Made by a program: the position numbers and the translations under genes
Shown: one piece after another, positions 61,035 through 64,000 of the stretch
Layout: every line of letters begins with the position of its first letter
How positions within the stretch are numbered: position 1 is the stretch's first letter
NCBI GenBank assembly: GCA_944320015.1
Contig: CALUFO010000005.1
Coordinates: 75,979 to 139,978, forward strand
Direction: 5' to 3'
Length of the DNA stretch: 64,000 bases
DNA from: an uncultured Barnesiella sp.
GTDB lineage: Bacteria; Bacteroidota; Bacteroidia; Bacteroidales; Barnesiellaceae
The notes under the pieces: model-generated
Databases searched by the model: none
Seen by the model: only the letters and a program-made list of their open reading frames with translations
Told to the model about the DNA's origin: nothing

Positions 61035-62132
61035 TTATTTCTCTTTGTCGAAGTAAAAATCCAATACGTCTTTGGCTGCCATAAACGAACTTTGCTCGTT
61101 GTTCAGGATTTTCAACTGTTTCTCTTCGAGCATTTTTTCGATTTGGGGATTGCGGTAGAAGTGGTCGCGCAACTGCTCGTTGATTGTCTCGAACATCCAG
61201 TATTTGGCTTGTTCCTGCCGCTTGTAATCGAAGTATCCGTTTTTCTTGACGAAAGCGATGTAGTTGTCGATCATTTCCCACACCTCGGCGATGCCCAGCT
61301 CGTAGTAGCCCGAGTAGGTGAGCACTTGCGGTGTCCAGCCCGAAGGCGTGGGAGGGAATAGATGCAAGGCGTTGCGAAATTGTGCTTGTGCCAACTTGGC
61401 TTTCTCGATGTTGCTTCCGTCGGCCTTGTTGATGACGATACCGTCGGCCATTTCCATGATGCCTCGTTTGATGCCCTGTAACTCGTCGCCGGTGCCGGCC
61501 AATTGTATGAGCAGGAAGAAATCGACCATCGAGTGAACGGCCGTTTCGGATTGTCCCACACCCACGGTTTCGACGAAGATATTGTTATATCCGGCGGCCT
61601 CGCACAGGACGATAGTCTCGCGGGTTTTACGAGCCACGCCGCCCAAAGAGCCGGCCGAGGGAGAAGGGCGTATGAAGGCGTTGGGGTGAATCGATAGTTT
61701 CTCCATGCGGGTTTTGTCGCCCAAGATGCTCCCTTTGGAGCGCTCGCTGCTGGGGTCGATGGCGAGTACCGCCAGTTTTCCGCCCCGTTTCAACACATGG
61801 AGGCCAAAGGTGTCGATCGAGGTGCTTTTCCCGGCACCCGGCACGCCGGTAATGCCGATGCGCACCGAGTCGCAAGCGTGTGGGAGGCATTTCTCGATGA
61901 CCTCTTGTGCCAAAGTTTGGTGTTCATACAGGTTGCTCTCTACCAGCGTTACGGCTTGGCTCAATATGCTGGTGTCGCCTTTGACGATTCCTTCGACATA
62001 TTCGGCCGCAGAGTAGGAGCGGCGTCGGGCCGTTCTCATTTTTTTGAGGTAGGGGTTGACAATGGGCGGTTGCTCAATGCCTTTGTTGACGGCCAAGCCG
62101 GCATATTGTGCGTCGTTTTCGGGGTGCTCCAT
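61035..62132 (-). CDS. meaB: Methylmalonyl-CoA-mutase-associated GTPase MeaB
   Basis: The 365-residue G3E-family GTPase has the P-loop GITGVPGAGKSTSIDTFG, AIDPSSERSKGSILGDKTRM and the G4 motif INKADGSN. It protects and gates cofactor loading of B12-dependent methylmalonyl-CoA mutase, used for propionate formation. The mutase is not in this window. It follows the DUF1573 gene by 18 bp. Confidence 0.93.
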   Translation of the reverse strand: MEHPENDAQYAGLAVNKGIEQPPIVNPYLKKMRTARRRSYSAAEYVEGIVKGDTSILSQAVTLVESNLYEHQTLAQEVIEKCLPHACDSVRIGITGVPGAGKSTSIDTFGLHVLKRGGKLAVLAIDPSSERSKGSILGDKTRMEKLSIHPNAFIRPSPSAGSLGGVARKTRETIVLCEAAGYNNIFVETVGVGQSETAVHSMVDFFLLIQLAGTGDELQGIKRGIMEMADGIVINKADGSNIEKAKLAQAQFRNALHLFPPTPSGWTPQVLTYSGYYELGIAEVWEMIDNYIAFVKKNGYFDYKRQEQAKYWMFETINEQLRDHFYRNPQIEKMLEEKQLKILNNEQSSFMAAKDVLDFYFDKEK

Positions 62133-62150
62133 AATTCGTGAAATTAAAAG

Positions 62151-63221
62151 TTATTCAAAAGATCCCAGCACTCTGACGGGAACCGAGGGTTTCTCGGGGT
62201 CGTTGGAGATAATCATCAGCCGGCAGTTCAAGATATTGGTGCTAGCCATCGACGGGTCGGTCTCGATGACCAACTCGGTCGATTTTCCCGGTTTGATGGT
62301 GTTTCGTTTCAATTTGAGTTTCAACGTGCGGTTCCCGTTCGACACTTTGTGTATCGATAGCGGGGAATGCCCGGTGTTGGTAATTTTCAAGGTCTGCTTT
62401 TGAGCCTTGTTCCCTTTGATGACTCCGAAGTCGATTATCTCGCTCGATAGCGCTATATGCCCGGCGTCTTTCCGTTGAGCCGGGGTCAACGCGCTGAAAT
62501 CGTCGAGCAGATTGGCCGATACCGTGATTGTGTTGTAATCGTTTGAACTCCCGTTGTCGAGGCTTATGTCAAACTCGTCCCGGCGAAAACCCCAGTCGTC
62601 GATCTTGTCGGGGTTGTAAACGATTTTGATAACCCCCTCTTCGTCGGGGTGCAATATCGGCGGAATCATTTCGGCTGAGATATGCGGAGGCTTGTTTTTG
62701 AATTGCGGTATCAACTCGTTTTTCCCCTCGTTGCGGACAAATATTTGCCCCTCTTTGAGATGCCCTTTTGGTGTGTCGAAAAGGGGAATGTGCAAACTGC
62801 GTAACGACAGGTCGCCTATTTTGTAAGGATTTGCCGCGCGGCTGGATTTTGACCCGATTACGACACCTTTGATATGTAATGTCGCTCGGTCGCCCGAGGC
62901 GTTGGTCGTGACATAGACGGGCTTTGAAAAGCGACCCGGACGTCCTTTGGGATTATAAGTCACTTTGACGCTTCCCGAATCGCCGGGTGCGATAGGTTTC
63001 CGGGTATAATCCGAGGCCGTGCAGCCGCAGGTTGTGCGCACGTTGGTAATGAGCAAAGGCTCGTCACCGGTATTGACAAACTTAAATTCGTGCGTCACTT
63101 TTCCGGTTTCTTCTTCAAACGTGCCGAAGTCGTGAGTCGTGCTGTCAAATGCGATTTGCGGTTGGGCGATAGCCGTGGCGATACATGTGGCGAAAAGTAG
63201 CCCTAATCTAAAACGTTTCAT
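62151..63221 (-). CDS. DUF1573 domain protein (long paralogue)
   Basis: With the ATG at 63221 (MKRFRLGLLFATCIATAIAQ) it has 356 residues. After a signal peptide comes a DUF1573 domain (EFKFVNTGDEPLLITNVRTT, CGCTASDYTRKPIAPGDSGS), then a second Ig-like domain related to the first (LKITNTGHSPLSIHKVSNG) in the last 120 residues. The fold resembles MSP/ASPM-type Ig domains; function is unknown. It is the tandem partner of the next gene. Confidence 0.88.
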   Translation of the reverse strand: MKRFRLGLLFATCIATAIAQPQIAFDSTTHDFGTFEEETGKVTHEFKFVNTGDEPLLITNVRTTCGCTASDYTRKPIAPGDSGSVKVTYNPKGRPGRFSKPVYVTTNASGDRATLHIKGVVIGSKSSRAANPYKIGDLSLRSLHIPLFDTPKGHLKEGQIFVRNEGKNELIPQFKNKPPHISAEMIPPILHPDEEGVIKIVYNPDKIDDWGFRRDEFDISLDNGSSNDYNTITVSANLLDDFSALTPAQRKDAGHIALSSEIIDFGVIKGNKAQKQTLKITNTGHSPLSIHKVSNGNRTLKLKLKRNTIKPGKSTELVIETDPSMASTNILNCRLMIISNDPEKPSVPVRVLGSFE

Positions 63222-63226
63222 AAGGA

Positions 63227-63613
63227 TCAATTTTTAGATACAACAACCCCCTCGATAATTAGTTTTGTGGGCGCTTTGCCGGCATTGGAATAAACTTTCA
63301 CTTCTTTGCGGAAACTGCCGGGACGGCCCGCGGGGTTGAATGTCACCTCGATAACCCCTTTGCCGGCAGGGGCGATAGGCTTTTTGGTAAAGCTCGAAGC
63401 GGTGCAGCCGCAAGAACTGCGGGTTTCTATGATGATGAGCGGCGCATCTCCCTCGTTGGTGAACTCGAAAGCGTGGGTCACACTCCCGTTTTCTTCTTGG
63501 ATATGGCCGAAATCGTAGCGGGTCGATTCCAAGACCATTTTGGCTTTTCCGTTACCGGCATTCAGCGATAGCGAAATCAAAATTGCGATAAGCAGGCTGA
63601 GTTGTTTTTTCAT
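63227..63613 (-). CDS. DUF1573 domain protein (short paralogue)
   Basis: The 128-residue protein has a signal peptide (MKKQLSLLIAILISLSLNAG) and one DUF1573 domain with HAFEFTNEGDAPLIIIETRS and CGCTASSFTKKPIAPAGKG. The CGCTAS motif is shared with the long paralogue and suggests a duplication. First gene of the operon DUF1573-DUF1573-meaB-FHA. Confidence 0.9.
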   Translation of the reverse strand: MKKQLSLLIAILISLSLNAGNGKAKMVLESTRYDFGHIQEENGSVTHAFEFTNEGDAPLIIIETRSSCGCTASSFTKKPIAPAGKGVIEVTFNPAGRPGSFRKEVKVYSNAGKAPTKLIIEGVVVSKN

Positions 63614-63636
63614 CGATTCCTATTTTCTACTCTTCG

Positions 63637-63644
63637 CAAATGTA
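63637..63644 (-). promoter_or_regulatory. -7 box of the DUF1573-meaB-FHA operon
   Basis: Leftward TACATTTG, a perfect TAnnTTTG, 23 bp before the ATG at 63613. It lies downstream of repeat copy B, so that repeat is not needed as the operon's leader. The stretch 63650-63880 shows no gene. Confidence 0.55.
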
Positions 63645-63881
63645 TGGAAAATCTATGGAATATCCGACGAATTTAAGCAGATTAACGCAACAGGAATTGA
63701 GAATTAAGCGGTTGGGCGAAACATTGGGACGCTTCTCCATTCACGCATGATCGACTCTTTTTTTGTAGGCGAATTTGGGCCGCAGGAATCGGGTGCGCGA
63801 GCAGGGCTATTTGAATCGCATAGTGATAAGGTATGCCTTTATTTCCCCCAAATGGCTTATTTTTGTAAAAAAAAACGATAT

Positions 63882-64000
63882 TGAAATAGGAATATATTAA
63901 AAATAAGCTACTTATAAGCATTCCTCAAAAAACGAGGTAATGACTTGGAAACAGTCACAAATTCTGCAATATGCGGTAAATTTCTGTCAAACAACTCTTG
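63882..64000 (-). repeat. Inverted long repeat, copy B (runs to the window edge)
   Basis: On the minus strand this matches 34440-34558 (copy A) with one short indel. Shared blocks include GACAGAAAT, CCAAGTCATTACCTC, ATAAGTAGCTTAT and AATATATTCCTATTT. In this copy CCTC-gtttttt-GAGG makes a stronger hairpin, and an eight-T run (TCGTTTTTTTTTAC) follows the homologous end, as a transcription stop would. Its upstream promoter, if any, is outside the window. Confidence 0.65.

Noticed and set aside
1..64000. tRNA or rRNA genes
   Set aside because: No tRNA-like T-arm with matching acceptor stem and no rRNA core sequence was noticed in any spacer; a tRNAscan-SE run would settle it.

Overview
The window looks like chromosome from an anaerobic gut-type Bacteroidales bacterium with near-balanced base composition. 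Supporting signs are GldD/GldE, a six-S1-domain RpsA without a strong Shine-Dalgarno, a SusC-like beta-barrel protein with a carboxypeptidase-like plug domain, tandem DUF1573 proteins, and many promoters of the Bacteroidetes primary-sigma type (-7 box TAnnTTTG, often with TTTG about 20 bp upstream). The gene set would fit a Barnesiella/Coprobacter-like lineage, but the genus is inference and was not tested.

Layout. 0-7 kb: glycerol-3-phosphate dehydrogenase genes glpA/glpB (glpB runs off the left edge) divergent from a DeoR-type regulator, then bactofilin, a copper P-type ATPase and a small HMA copper chaperone. 7-10 kb: ssb-gldE-gldD-phosphopantetheinyl transferase, leftward. 10-15.5 kb: a leftward arginine operon argR-GNAT-argG-argC-argD-proC; the GNAT is a good candidate for the missing first acylation step. 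15.7-21 kb: surE, then rightward parA-parB-DUF5683-lytic transglycosylase. 21-28 kb: rsgA, frr, pyrH, a TPR protein, birA, a YjbR protein, yraN, an acyltransferase, tadA and a SIMPL protein. 28.3-29.1 kb: a gene-free stretch full of hairpin repeats. 29-31 kb: rpsA. 31.3-34.3 kb: a four-gene DNA-alkylation repair operon (Cache-ABM protein, AlkA, Ogt, Ada-like) with foreign-looking codon use. 34.4-37.6 kb: an RNA-like repeat and a large outer-membrane protein. 37.9-42.5 kb: CDGSH protein, small winged-helix protein, RNase Z and a glycosyltransferase cluster. 42.5-43.2 kb: repeats and an unexplained structured 220-bp segment. 43-48 kb: DUF4143 ATPase, aspartate aminotransferase, LuxS and MTA/SAH nucleosidase. 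48-54 kb: exonuclease, thioredoxin lipoprotein, an orphan phage terminase large subunit and a two-gene restriction-modification system. 54-60 kb: a 7TM-HD phosphodiesterase, Rel/SpoT and an MsbA-like ABC exporter. 60-63.6 kb: FHA protein, MeaB and two DUF1573 proteins. The right end carries a second, inverted copy of the 34.4-kb repeat.

How the genes work together. Most are housekeeping: arginine/proline synthesis, activated-methyl-cycle recycling (Mtn then LuxS), chromosome partitioning, ribosome maturation and recycling, and nucleotide second messengers (ppGpp and probably c-di-AMP in one operon). The accessory parts are the alkylation-repair operon, the restriction system, the lone terminase and a dispersed family of intergenic hairpin elements between 28 and 61 kb. 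In those elements the outer sequence is conserved while the hairpin tip changes but stays self-complementary. This family, the inverted 120-bp RNA-like repeat and the 42.9-kb structured segment are the best leads for something undescribed.
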